Below are positions 52,391-60,655 of a DNA stretch of 64,000 nucleotides, in pieces. Below the pieces are notes generated by a model. It had not been told where the DNA came from. It did not search any database and was given only the letters and a program-made list of their open reading frames with translations. The first letter of the stretch is position 1; every line of letters starts with the position of its first letter. Origin of the DNA: Puniceicoccaceae bacterium 5H (GTDB taxonomy: Bacteria > Verrucomicrobiota > Verrucomicrobiia > Opitutales > Oceanipulchritudinaceae); the NCBI GenBank assembly GCA_009772895.1, contig WOUP01000001.1, positions 186,001-250,000 on the forward strand, written 5' to 3'. A program made the translations under genes and the position numbers.

Positions 52391-54874
52391 TTACTCGAAG
52401 CGCAGGAAGCTCTTGTGCCGCTTGCGCTGGCTCGGCGTCAGAGCCGGTAAATCTTCCGGGTGGAAGGTCGTTTCCGGCATGCTGCTGACCAGCCATCTTG
52501 CGTGGTCGCGCAACTCCAGCCAGCGTTCCCACTCCAGATCCGGCGCGTGCGCAATGTGGTTGAGCAGGCTGCGCCACTCGAGTCGTGCGCGCTCGATGTC
52601 GCCGCTCAGTAGATCCTCACTCATCAGCTGGTGCTTGATGCCGGGTTGGGCATCCAGGCGGCGCAAGGTTTCGGCGGCACCATCCCCATATTCCGGGGGC
52701 ACGCCCTTGCGCAAATACCCCCGATAGGAAGCATTGCGATAGGTGCTACGGCAAATGCTGCCGAGCCGCCCCGAGTATTCCTCGTGGATGTGGAAGCGGT
52801 GCCCGGCTCGTAGATTGGCGATGTCGAAGATCAGTTCTTCGATCGGATAGGTACGATCTTCGAGCGCCGCGGCGACCGCGAGACCTTCGCCGTGGTTGAA
52901 ATAGCTGAAGAGCACTCCGCGGCGGGTCGGGCGCGCATCCCGGTCGATCAGGCCGAGCTGGAACCACGCATCCGCCGGGGTGGGGCCCGCAATGGGTGAG
53001 CCCTCGTTGGTTTCGCCGGAAAGGCGTAGGTCGGCCATGAGCTCCACCGTGCGCTCCGGCGGGCCGAGCAGGTAGCGGCCAGCGCTGTCGCGGTAGGCGT
53101 AGGCGACGGCCTGGCTGTAGTCGAGGCGTGCCGCAATAGTGTCGCCCCGCGTCTCGATTTCCACCGCGCGGCCTCCCATCGTCCAGGCGGGCAATTGAGG
53201 CAAGATCTCCGTTTCCAGCTTTTCGAGCGACCAGCGATGACGGGAGAGGCGCGGCCCTTTTTTGCGAGGCTGGGGCAGGCTCTGCTTCAATTGCTTCCAC
53301 ACCCAGTTGGTCAACACCAGCTCGCCTTCTTCCTCGCCGCGGCCCAGCCGTGCCAGTGGCAGTTCGCGCCCGTAGACCACCTGGCCATTCTGCTTGAGCT
53401 TGCAGAGGGTGCCCACGGGGACTTGTTCCAGCGTCGAGGGAATGCTGAGGGCGTCTTTCCATTGCCCGCGCCGATAGAAGAGCACCTGCCCGAGCGGCCC
53501 TTTTTGCGGGGCACGCTGGCGTTCCCACTCGCCGTCGGGGTTCTGGATTTCTCGAACTTCCTGTCGGTGGATGCGTTGCGGCTGCTCTATTTCGCGCGGA
53601 CGGGCGCCTTTGATCGAAAACTCACGCAGCCCCAAAGGCACCCGTTCGGCACTGAAGAGGCGACTGGCGACGCTGTGAGCAGCCACGACAGGATCTTCTT
53701 CCGCGACATTGGCCAAGTGCATGACTGAAAGGAAGCTGGGCCAGTCGACGGTGGAGTGACGCTTCAAGTGCAACGGTCGGGCCTCGTGCAGCCGAGGACC
53801 ACCGGGAAAAACGAGGGCGAAGCCTCGCTTGTCGATGCCGCGTCGGCCCGCGCGCCCGAACATCTGCAGCAGCTCATCGGGGCGCACCTGATTGGTGCGG
53901 TCACCAGCGCGGAACTCCCGATCGGTGACGAGCACGCTGCGCATGGAGAAATTGATGCCGGCAGACAGGCCCATCGTGGCAACGACAATGCGTAGCTGAC
54001 CTGCCTTGGCCAGTGGTTCGACGAGCCCTGCGCGTTGGCGGTAGCTCAGGCCGCTGTGGTGAAAGGCGATACGGGCCTTGAGCAGGCGCGTCAACGTCTC
54101 GCCGGCCAGTTGCTGCTGCTCGGGCGTAAGGATAAGCGGATCTTCTTCCGGGAGCTGTTTGGCAATCTCAATGGCAAGGCGCTCGGCCGCTTTACGCCGC
54201 GGGGCGAAGGCAAGCAGTGGGGCCATACCAGCCTTGAGCACTCGCGCTACCGCCCGTGGCCAGAGCCCTTTTACGCTCGCGGGAATGCCCTTTTCCGGCA
54301 GGGCCTCGATATGAATCTCGTCCAGCGGCACCGGACGCTCCAGGTGTTGGATCAGCTCGACTTGCCGGCCCAGACGCCGCAGCCAGGCGACCACACTTTC
54401 GGGGTTGCCGACCGAGCCACTCAGCATCAGCAGTTGGGTCTCTTCGGGGGCCAGGGCGATGGCCAACTCGTAATTCGTGCCGCGGCTGGGGTCCCCAAGC
54501 ATCTGGTACTCGTCGATCACGAGCAGGGCAGGGCCTTCGCCCGCAAGCAGGCGGCTCTTCTGGGCCTCCAGGGTGGCCACCACGACAGGTGCGTTTAGAT
54601 TTTCCGCGAGGTCGCCTGTGGCGATGCCGACGTTCCAGCCCTTGGCGCGCCACTCCAGCAGTTTGTCGTTGGCCAAGGCCCGGGTGGGCACAGTGTAGAT
54701 GGCTTGACCGCGCGGGCCTTTTTCCAGCCATTGCTCAAAGACGTAGGTCTTGCCTGCGCCGGTGGGGGCATCGACAACGACATCCTTCCCCGCTTGTAAC
54801 GCACGAATGGCCTCCTGCTGCCAGAGGTCGGGCAATCTGAGAGAAATCTCCAGATCACTGGAAAGCTCAACCAT
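52391..54874 (-). CDS. Ski2-like DEAD/DEAH-box helicase
   Basis: The 827-residue protein has an N-terminal superfamily 2 helicase core. It shows a Q-like LWQQEAIRALQAGKDVVVDAPTGAGKT (Walker A at residues 36-43), TVPTRALANDK, the DExH-type VIDEYQMLGDPSRG, SGSVGNP, ATMGLSAGINF and the motif VI QMFGRAGRRGID. The last is typical of Ski2-like RNA/DNA helicases. The C-terminal 400 residues are a large accessory region without a recognised domain. I used the ATG at 54874, because the longer frame starts at TTG. It follows trhO on the same strand after 63 bases. Substrate (RNA or DNA) is unknown. Confidence 0.88.
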   Translation of the reverse strand: MVELSSDLEISLRLPDLWQQEAIRALQAGKDVVVDAPTGAGKTYVFEQWLEKGPRGQAIYTVPTRALANDKLLEWRAKGWNVGIATGDLAENLNAPVVVATLEAQKSRLLAGEGPALLVIDEYQMLGDPSRGTNYELAIALAPEETQLLMLSGSVGNPESVVAWLRRLGRQVELIQHLERPVPLDEIHIEALPEKGIPASVKGLWPRAVARVLKAGMAPLLAFAPRRKAAERLAIEIAKQLPEEDPLILTPEQQQLAGETLTRLLKARIAFHHSGLSYRQRAGLVEPLAKAGQLRIVVATMGLSAGINFSMRSVLVTDREFRAGDRTNQVRPDELLQMFGRAGRRGIDKRGFALVFPGGPRLHEARPLHLKRHSTVDWPSFLSVMHLANVAEEDPVVAAHSVASRLFSAERVPLGLREFSIKGARPREIEQPQRIHRQEVREIQNPDGEWERQRAPQKGPLGQVLFYRRGQWKDALSIPSTLEQVPVGTLCKLKQNGQVVYGRELPLARLGRGEEEGELVLTNWVWKQLKQSLPQPRKKGPRLSRHRWSLEKLETEILPQLPAWTMGGRAVEIETRGDTIAARLDYSQAVAYAYRDSAGRYLLGPPERTVELMADLRLSGETNEGSPIAGPTPADAWFQLGLIDRDARPTRRGVLFSYFNHGEGLAVAAALEDRTYPIEELIFDIANLRAGHRFHIHEEYSGRLGSICRSTYRNASYRGYLRKGVPPEYGDGAAETLRRLDAQPGIKHQLMSEDLLSGDIERARLEWRSLLNHIAHAPDLEWERWLELRDHARWLVSSMPETTFHPEDLPALTPSQRKRHKSFLRFE

Positions 54875-54937
54875 CGGAATGCCCTTAGCATCTATCCTTT
54901 CCGCCCGTGGCGCAACTGGAAACCCCAATGAGCGGGA

Positions 54938-55870
54938 CTACATTTCGGCTGGCGGAGGCAGGGTGGCCCCCAGATGCTCGTAACCGCGCTGCCTGGCCAG
55001 TTGCATCTGGCGGTGACGCTCGCGGCGGCTCTCCCGTTTTTCCTCGGTCAAACCCTCGTAGCAATACGGGCAGGAGACACCCTCTTCAAAGTAGGCGCTA
55101 CGCTTGTCTTCAGCATCGATCGGATGACGGCAACCACCGCACAGTTCGTAGTCGCCCCGCTGTAGTTGATGGTCGACGGTCACGCGCTCATCGAAGACAA
55201 AGCACTCACCATCCCACAAGCTGTTATCGGCGGGCATTTCTTCGAGGTATTTGAGGATGCCACCTTTGAGGTGATAGACTTCGTCGAAGCCTTGCTGCTT
55301 GAGATAGGCGGTAGCTTTCTCGCAGCGGATGCCGCCGGTGCAAAACATAGCGACCTTCTTGTGCTGGCCTGGATCGAGGTTTTCCCGCACCCATTCGGGG
55401 AATTCCCGGAATGAGTCGGTATTGGGATTCAGCGCCCGCCGAAAGGTGCCGAGCTCGACTTCATAGTCGTTCCGCGTATCGACCACCACGACCTCGGGAT
55501 CTGCGATCAGGGAGTTCCAGGCCTCCGGGTCGACGTAGGTGCCTACGATGTGGTTGGGATCGATACCGGGCTGGCCGAGGGTGACGATTTCCTTCTTCAG
55601 GCGCACCTTCCACCGGCGAAACGGCATCTGCTCGCTTTCCGCGTATTTACGCTCGATCGGGCCCAGTTCGGCCTGCTCTTCGAGGAAGACCAGAAACTGG
55701 CGCACGCCTTCGGGCGGTCCCGCGAGCGTACTGTTAATGCCCTCGTCGGCAATCAGAACGGTCCCGCGCAACCCGAGCTTCTGGCCAAGCTCCAGCAAGG
55801 GACGCTGCCATTCGCGGAACGTCGGGAAAGGTGTGAATTTATAAAAAGCGGCAATGAGCACCGAGCCCAT
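54938..55870 (-). CDS. trhO: tRNA uridine(34) hydroxylase / rhodanese-related protein
   Basis: The 310-residue protein matches TrhO (YceA). An N-terminal UPF0176 domain (VLIAAFYKFTPF, GTVLIADEGINSTLAG) precedes a rhodanese domain (VVVVDTRNDYEVELGTF) with active-site Cys177 in AMFCTGGIRCEKATAYL. A C-terminal Cys-rich stretch (CGGCRHPIDAE, CPYCYEGL) may bind zinc. TrhO makes 5-hydroxyuridine at position 34 of several tRNAs. I used the ATG at 55870 (MGSVLIAAF). It starts 31 bases after the beta-subunit gene of the decarboxylase operon on the same strand and may share its transcript. Confidence 0.95.
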   Translation of the reverse strand: MGSVLIAAFYKFTPFPTFREWQRPLLELGQKLGLRGTVLIADEGINSTLAGPPEGVRQFLVFLEEQAELGPIERKYAESEQMPFRRWKVRLKKEIVTLGQPGIDPNHIVGTYVDPEAWNSLIADPEVVVVDTRNDYEVELGTFRRALNPNTDSFREFPEWVRENLDPGQHKKVAMFCTGGIRCEKATAYLKQQGFDEVYHLKGGILKYLEEMPADNSLWDGECFVFDERVTVDHQLQRGDYELCGGCRHPIDAEDKRSAYFEEGVSCPYCYEGLTEEKRESRRERHRQMQLARQRGYEHLGATLPPPAEM

Positions 55871-55901
55871 TGCCGCAGTTGAAAACAATTTGGGGAACGA
55901 A

Positions 55902-57242
55902 TCAACCCCCGAGCACCGAGATGAAGTAACCGGCGGCCAACGCACTGCCGATCACGCCGGCCACATTGGGCCCCATGGCGTGAAAGAGCAGGTAGTTGGA
56001 GGAGTCGGCCTTCTGGCCTTCCACGTGGCTCACGCGGGCGGCCATCGGCACCGCACTGACGCCGGCACTGCCGATCAGCGGGTTGATCTTGTTCTTGCTG
56101 AAGACGTTCATCGCCTTCGCCATCAACACGCCGGCTGAAGTCGCGACGAGGAAGGCGACGATGCCGAGCGCCAGGATCCCGATCGTTTGGAAGTTCAGGA
56201 ACTTGTGGCTCTCCATCTTGAGGCCTACGGCTACGCCGAGGAAGATGGTGACAATGTTGATGATCTCGTTTTGGGCCGCTTTCACCAAGCGCTCCGTCAC
56301 CTGACATTCACGGAGAATGTTACCGATGAAGAGCATGCCGATCAGCGGGGCCGAACTGGGCACCACGATACAGCAGGCGGCCATCACCACGACCGCGAAC
56401 GCCAGCTTTTCGAGCTTGGATACGTTGCGCAGCTTCGTCATGCGGATCTTGCGCTCTTCCGGGCTGGTGAGCAGGCGCATGACGGGAGGCTGGATGACCG
56501 GCACGAGCGCCATGTAGGAATAGGCTGCCACGGCGATCGCCCCCAGTAGCTCGGGTGCGAGCAGGGTAGCGGTGTAGATGGAGGTGGGGCCGTCCGCACC
56601 GCCGATAATCCCGATCGCGGCCGCTTGCTTGAGGCTGAACCAGGGCGTAGCCGCCGCACCGAGGAAGGTGGCGAAAATGCCGAACTGGGCGGCGCCGCCG
56701 AGCAACAGCGTGCGCGGGTTGGCGATCAGCGGGCCGAAATCCGTCAACGCACCGACCCCGAGGAAGATAATCGGCGGGAAGAGGCCGAGCACGATCCCTT
56801 GGTTAATGTAGTAGAGCAAACCGCCCGGGGTTACGTTGTCCACCTGCTGAAACACGCGATCGCCGTCGACGACCTGCTTGAGGATGGTGAACTCGTGGTT
56901 GGGCTTCAGCTTGTGCGGCTTGGCGTTCGTTGCCTCAGCGGGAGACAGAATGTCGGCCGGCACCGCTGGATACTCATCGAGCGTATAGGTGGGGATACCC
57001 GCCTGAACCTCGCTTACCTCGACCCATTGGATCTGGCTGGCCGGAGGGCTCATGATGATCTCGGAAATCGGCAGATTGGCCAGGAGGGCGCCCATGGAGA
57101 TGGGCACCAGCAGGAGCGGCTCAAACTGCTTCGCGATGGCGAGGTAGAGGAGAACGCCCACGACAATCCACATCGCGACCATTCCCCACTCCAGACCGGT
57201 AAAACCGGTGGAATGCCAGAAATCTAGGAGAAGCTCTTGCAT
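55902..57242 (-). CDS. Na+-translocating decarboxylase beta subunit
   Basis: The 446-residue polytopic membrane protein is of the OadB/MmdB/GcdB family that couples decarboxylation of a carboxybiotin to Na+ export. Family landmarks are GLFPPIIFLGVGALTDFGPLIANPRTLLLGGAAQFGIFATFLGA, IGIIGGADGPTSIYTA, a SPEERKIRM cytoplasmic loop, and the C-terminal NPLIGSAGVSAVPMAARVSH with HAMGPNVAGVIGSALAAGYF. The loop of about 65 residues after the second membrane segment (SQIQWVEVSEVQAGIPTYTLDEYP onward) is an insertion relative to compact homologues. With the adjacent acyl-CoA carboxyltransferase, it indicates a methylmalonyl-CoA decarboxylase. Confidence 0.93.
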   Translation of the reverse strand: MQELLLDFWHSTGFTGLEWGMVAMWIVVGVLLYLAIAKQFEPLLLVPISMGALLANLPISEIIMSPPASQIQWVEVSEVQAGIPTYTLDEYPAVPADILSPAEATNAKPHKLKPNHEFTILKQVVDGDRVFQQVDNVTPGGLLYYINQGIVLGLFPPIIFLGVGALTDFGPLIANPRTLLLGGAAQFGIFATFLGAAATPWFSLKQAAAIGIIGGADGPTSIYTATLLAPELLGAIAVAAYSYMALVPVIQPPVMRLLTSPEERKIRMTKLRNVSKLEKLAFAVVVMAACCIVVPSSAPLIGMLFIGNILRECQVTERLVKAAQNEIINIVTIFLGVAVGLKMESHKFLNFQTIGILALGIVAFLVATSAGVLMAKAMNVFSKNKINPLIGSAGVSAVPMAARVSHVEGQKADSSNYLLFHAMGPNVAGVIGSALAAGYFISVLGG

Positions 57243-57260
57243 GGAAAAGGCTTCTCCCCT

Positions 57261-57674
57261 CTACGCAATCGTCATGAGGGATTGGCCCTCATCAACGCCA
57301 TCACCTGGCGTTACGTGCACGGCCTGGACGGTGCCCGCGTGGGGAGCCGTCACCTCGGTGTTCATCTTCATGGCTTCGAGGATCATAATGGTCTGCCCGG
57401 GCTGGACGGCGGTGCCGACCTTGGCCTCGATGCTGACCACCTTGCCCGCCAGAGGGCTGGGCACGTCTCCTGCACCCGCTGGAGCGGCGGCAGGGGCCGG
57501 TGCCGGGGCGGCGGCTGGTTGAGCGGGCGCTGCGGAAGGCGCAGGTGCCGCCGGCGTGGCAGGCGCAGCCGGGGCTGCGGGGGCATACGCGACTGCACTG
57601 CCGCCTTCTTCGATAACTTCGGCTTCGACCTCGAAGACCTTGTTGTTCAGCGTGATGCGGAACTTGCGTTTCAT
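57261..57674 (-). CDS. Biotin carboxyl carrier subunit of the decarboxylase
   Basis: The 137-residue protein has a short N-terminal segment (KRKFRITLNNKVFEVEAEVIEE), an Ala/Pro-rich flexible linker at residues 31-68, and a biotinyl domain with the site EAMKMN (biotin on Lys103). The swinging carrier moves CO2 from the carboxyltransferase to the membrane beta subunit. The layout matches MmdC and GcdC subunits. It lies 18 bases before the beta-subunit gene and 42 bases after the HicB-like fusion gene. The linker DNA is repetitive and GC-rich. Confidence 0.95.
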   Translation of the reverse strand: MKRKFRITLNNKVFEVEAEVIEEGGSAVAYAPAAPAAPATPAAPAPSAAPAQPAAAPAPAPAAAPAGAGDVPSPLAGKVVSIEAKVGTAVQPGQTIMILEAMKMNTEVTAPHAGTVQAVHVTPGDGVDEGQSLMTIA

Positions 57675-57716
57675 GGTTATAAAGATGCTTGGGGGATGAA
57701 AATTGAGGATAAGGAA

Positions 57717-58169
57717 CTAACGTAGTCGATGGGAGGCGTGGATCTGTCGGCGACCCTCGCGGCTCCAGGCGGATTCCACCGGCCGAATTGAAACGATGCG
57801 GTGCTTTTGCTGATCGAGCATCATGCCTACCAAGGCAAAGATGGCGGCGGCTTCTTCTTCGGGGGTCAACCCGGCCATGGCGGCTGAACCGTGGCTGAGC
57901 GGTGCGACACTCGTGGTGGGGGCAAAGTCGGCTCCGGGCACGTGCACGGCCAGTTTTTGCCCGTTGATCTCCGGGAGCGGTTCATGAGCCCAGACCCGTT
58001 GCAGGATCCATTGCTCAAGAAGCGTTTCCAGCGAGCTGCGACATTGCTCCAGAGTGCCGGTTCGAGCCCAGACGCCGGGGCAGGTGGGAACGCTGCCGCG
58101 GATGGAGCCGTCTGCCTCCAGCTGGTAGTGCGCCTGTTCCAAGGCTGCCAGTAGGTAGGACTTCAACAT
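57717..58169 (-). CDS. HicB-antitoxin-like domain fused to a decarboxylase gamma-subunit tail
   Basis: The 150-residue protein has two recognisable parts. Residues 1-76 (MLKSYLLAALEQAHYQLEADG, then CPGVWARTGTLEQCRSSLETLLEQWI and PLPEINGQKL) match the HicB-like family seen in type II toxin-antitoxin systems. Residues 99-150 repeat the C-terminal tail of the upstream gamma subunit (HRIVSIR, WSREGRRQ, HASHR). No HicA toxin gene is adjacent. It starts 10 bases after the gamma-subunit stop and precedes the biotin carrier gene, so it is embedded in the decarboxylase operon. I used the ATG at 58169, because the frame upstream overlaps the gamma gene. The inferred role is an accessory subunit docking on the carboxyltransferase; there is no direct evidence. 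Confidence 0.72.
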   Translation of the reverse strand: MLKSYLLAALEQAHYQLEADGSIRGSVPTCPGVWARTGTLEQCRSSLETLLEQWILQRVWAHEPLPEINGQKLAVHVPGADFAPTTSVAPLSHGSAAMAGLTPEEEAAAIFALVGMMLDQQKHRIVSIRPVESAWSREGRRQIHASHRLR

Positions 58170-58179
58170 GGTGAATGAA

Positions 58180-58539
58180 TCAGCGTATGCGGTGCGAGGC
58201 GTGGTGCTGACGGCGCCCTTCACGACTCCAGTCAGTGCCGCGCTGGCGGATCGAGACGATCCGGTGGGCGCGTTCGTCCAGGAGCATCGCCACTACGGCG
58301 GCAATGACGGCCATCTCGTCTGTTTCGTCCGAGGCTGCCGGAGCGGCCGCTGCTGCTTGCGGGGCCGCTGCGACCGGCTGGGCGGTTTTCGCAACGGCTG
58401 CTTTGGGCTTGGGCAGGATCATGCCGATCACGTCGGTCAAGACCCAGAGGCCGATAAGCACCACGAGCACGATCGCGAAGCCGATCAGGTGCGGGACGGA
58501 GTCAGATAAGGTAGCTACTGCAAGGATGGGAAGTTGCAT
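58180..58539 (-). CDS. Na+-translocating decarboxylase gamma subunit (OadG-like)
   Basis: The 119-residue protein has one N-terminal membrane segment (HLIGFAIVLVVLIGLWVLTDVIG), an Ala/Pro-rich linker at about residues 45-70, and a conserved soluble tail (MAVIAAVVAMLLDERAHRIVSIR, WSREGRRQ). This is the architecture of OadG/MmdD gamma or delta subunits, which anchor the carboxyltransferase to the membrane beta subunit. The tail is duplicated in the next gene. It lies 99 bases after the carboxyltransferase gene, the longest gap in this operon. Confidence 0.87.
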   Translation of the reverse strand: MQLPILAVATLSDSVPHLIGFAIVLVVLIGLWVLTDVIGMILPKPKAAVAKTAQPVAAAPQAAAAAPAASDETDEMAVIAAVVAMLLDERAHRIVSIRQRGTDWSREGRRQHHASHRIR

Positions 58540-58638
58540 GGGCGGGGCCAGCTTTTGGCCAATTGAATCAAAAGGCGAGTTTAATACGGTTGAAAGGAGG
58601 GGGCAGGGCAGGCCGGCCCCCTGCAGTTCGGCTGTTGC

Positions 58639-60195
58639 TTAGAGCGGGATGTTACCGTGCTTCTTGGGCGGACGCGTTTCGCGCTTGCTCAGCAGGGTGC
58701 GCAGGCCGAGGGAAACGGCGCCGCGGGTCTGCGACGGCTTGATCACGTCGGTGATCAGCGCGTTGGCGGCGGCCTGATACGGGCTGGCGAACATGTCGTG
58801 GTATTCGCTCACCAGTTCCTGCAGGCGGGCGTCCGGATCTTCGGCGTCCTTCAGCTCCTTGCCAAAGATCACCTTCACGGCACCCTCGGCACCCATCACG
58901 GCGATTTCGGCGGTCGGCCAGGCAAAGACGAGGTCGGCACCCAGGTCGCTCGAGCACATGGCGAGGTAAGCGCCACCGTAGGCCTTGCGCATGATGACGG
59001 TGATTTTGGGGACCGTCGATGCCGCGTAGGCAAAGAGCATCTTGGCACCGTGGCGGATGATGCCGCCGCGCTCTTCCTTCAGGCCGGGGAAGAAGCCGGG
59101 CACGTCCACCAGCGTCACGATCGGGATCTGGTAGATGTTGCAGACGCGGACGAAGCGGGCACCCTTGTCGGAAGCATCGATGTCGAGGCAGCCGGCCTTG
59201 ACCTTGGGCTGATTGGCCACCACGCCGACGACGCAGCCGTCGATGCGCGCAAAACCGGTCACAAGGTTAGCCGCAAAGGTCGGCATGATTTCGAAGAAGC
59301 TGCCTTCGTCCACCATCTTGTTGATGACAGTGTGGACGTCGAACGGGGCCTTCTGGTTTTCCGGCACGACCTCGTTCAGCTCTTCGATCTCGTCCATGCT
59401 GACCTGTTCGGTCAGTTGGTGGGGCGGATCGTCGAGGTTGTTCGACGGCAGGTAGCTCATCAGCTGCTGGGCGAGCTCCACCGCGTGCTTGTCGTCGCGG
59501 GCCGACATGTGGATGTTGCCGGAGACCGAGGCCTGGGCTTGCGCCGTAGCAAACTGGTCGAGGCGGGCGTTCTCGCCAGTGGCACTCTTGATCACCTGCG
59601 GGCCGCAGATAAACATGTTGGTGCACTCGTTTTCCACCATGATGAGGAAGTCCGTCAGGGCGGGCGAGTAGGCGGCACCGCCCGCGCAGGGGCCGGCGAT
59701 GATGGCGATCTGCGGCACGAGACCGGAAGCGGCCACGTTGCGGAAGAAGATTTGGCCGTAGCCGGAAAGCGAGTCGACGCCTTCCTGGATCCGGGCTCCG
59801 CCGGAGTCATTGATGCCGACGACGGGCATGCCGGCCTTCATGGCGAAGTCCATCAGGTCGCACACCTTCTTGGCGTGGATGCGGCCGAGGGCGCCACCGC
59901 CGACGGTGAAGTCGTGGGCAAAGGCTGCGACCGGGCGACCGTTCACATAGCCGGTGCCGGTGACGACGCCATCGGAGGGCATCTTCTTGTCGGCCAGGCC
60001 AAAGCCGGTGCAGGCGTGCTGGGCGTGCATGCCGAACTCCTGGAAGGTATCGGCATCAAAGAGGGCGGCAAGACGTTCGCGCGCCGTCATCTGCCCTTTG
60101 GCATGGCGCTTTTCGATCTTGTTTTCACCCCCACCCAGTTCGGCTTCGCGCCGCCGGGCTTCCAGGGTTTCCATCAATTTCGGGTCGATGGGCAT
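58639..60195 (-). CDS. mmdA: Methylmalonyl-CoA decarboxylase carboxyltransferase subunit
   Basis: The 518-residue protein is an acyl-CoA carboxyltransferase (crotonase fold, twin domains) like MmdA or the beta chain of propionyl-CoA carboxylase. Key segments are the N-terminal oxyanion region GGGALGRIHAKKVCDLMDFAMKAGMPVVGINDSGGARIQEG, IAGPCAGGAAYSPALTDF, and in the second half VDVPGFFPGLKEERGGIIRHGAKMLFAYA and KAYGGAYLAMCSSDLGAD. It transfers the carboxyl group of (S)-methylmalonyl-CoA to biotin. No biotin carboxylase gene is in the operon, and a Na+-pump beta subunit is present, so decarboxylation rather than ATP-driven carboxylation is inferred. Confidence 0.93.
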   Translation of the reverse strand: MPIDPKLMETLEARRREAELGGGENKIEKRHAKGQMTARERLAALFDADTFQEFGMHAQHACTGFGLADKKMPSDGVVTGTGYVNGRPVAAFAHDFTVGGGALGRIHAKKVCDLMDFAMKAGMPVVGINDSGGARIQEGVDSLSGYGQIFFRNVAASGLVPQIAIIAGPCAGGAAYSPALTDFLIMVENECTNMFICGPQVIKSATGENARLDQFATAQAQASVSGNIHMSARDDKHAVELAQQLMSYLPSNNLDDPPHQLTEQVSMDEIEELNEVVPENQKAPFDVHTVINKMVDEGSFFEIMPTFAANLVTGFARIDGCVVGVVANQPKVKAGCLDIDASDKGARFVRVCNIYQIPIVTLVDVPGFFPGLKEERGGIIRHGAKMLFAYAASTVPKITVIMRKAYGGAYLAMCSSDLGADLVFAWPTAEIAVMGAEGAVKVIFGKELKDAEDPDARLQELVSEYHDMFASPYQAAANALITDVIKPSQTRGAVSLGLRTLLSKRETRPPKKHGNIPL

Positions 60196-60250
60196 TGGTG
60201 TACTTTCGATTAGTAGAAATTATATTGGTGCGATGGGGACCGGTCGGCGC

Positions 60251-60655
60251 TTAGCTCTTGGGCATGCAGAGTTCGGTCAGGACGCCGTGGGTGCTCTTGG
60301 GGTGCAGGAACGCCACCAGCTTGTTGGCCGCGCCTTCAAAGGGCACTTCGTGGATCAGGCGGGCGCCGGAGCCCTTGGCGTGGGCCAGTTGCCCTTCGAT
60401 GTCGTTCGTCCCGAAGGCGATATGGTGGATGCCTTCGCCCCGGCTTTCGAGGAACTTGGCGATCGGGCTCTCCGGATCTGTGGGCTCCAACAGCTCAATG
60501 TGGACTTCGCCCACGTGGAAGAAAGCAGTGCGAACCTTTTGCGAGGCCACTTCTTCCTTGCCTTCACAATGGAGGCCCAGGGTGTTTTCGTAGTAGGCTA
60601 CGACCTCGTCCAGGTCTTTTACCGCGATTCCGATATGGTCGATTTGAGTAATCAT
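60251..60655 (-). CDS. mce: Methylmalonyl-CoA epimerase
   Basis: The 134-residue vicinal-oxygen-chelate protein interconverts (R)- and (S)-methylmalonyl-CoA. It starts with ITQIDHIGIAVKDLDEVVAYYENTLGL, giving a His metal ligand near residue 7. It continues with VRTAFFHVGEVHIELLEPT, SRGEGIHHIAFGTNDIEGQL and a final HGVLTELCM, which supply the remaining metal and catalytic residues. The length is standard. It is the first gene of the decarboxylase operon and divergent from mutA, so mutase, epimerase and decarboxylase steps are all side by side. Confidence 0.96.
   Translation of the reverse strand: MITQIDHIGIAVKDLDEVVAYYENTLGLHCEGKEEVASQKVRTAFFHVGEVHIELLEPTDPESPIAKFLESRGEGIHHIAFGTNDIEGQLAHAKGSGARLIHEVPFEGAANKLVAFLHPKSTHGVLTELCMPKS

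Noticed and set aside
57717-58169. Functional HicAB toxin-antitoxin system
   Set aside because: There is a HicB-like domain but no HicA-like small gene on either side; the neighbours are decarboxylase subunits.
58639-60195. Propionyl-CoA carboxylase beta subunit as the main call for mmdA
   Set aside because: The folds are the same, but the operon has a Na+-pump beta subunit, a gamma subunit and a small biotin carrier and lacks a biotin carboxylase, favouring a decarboxylase.
58657-60213. A 518-codon open frame on the plus strand, opposite mmdA
   Set aside because: It is the antisense of a clear carboxyltransferase gene and shows no domain of its own. Similar mirror frames occur opposite mutA (60949-62553), the TonB receptor (6938-8080), DeoR (13982-14818) and the xylanase (17627-19357).
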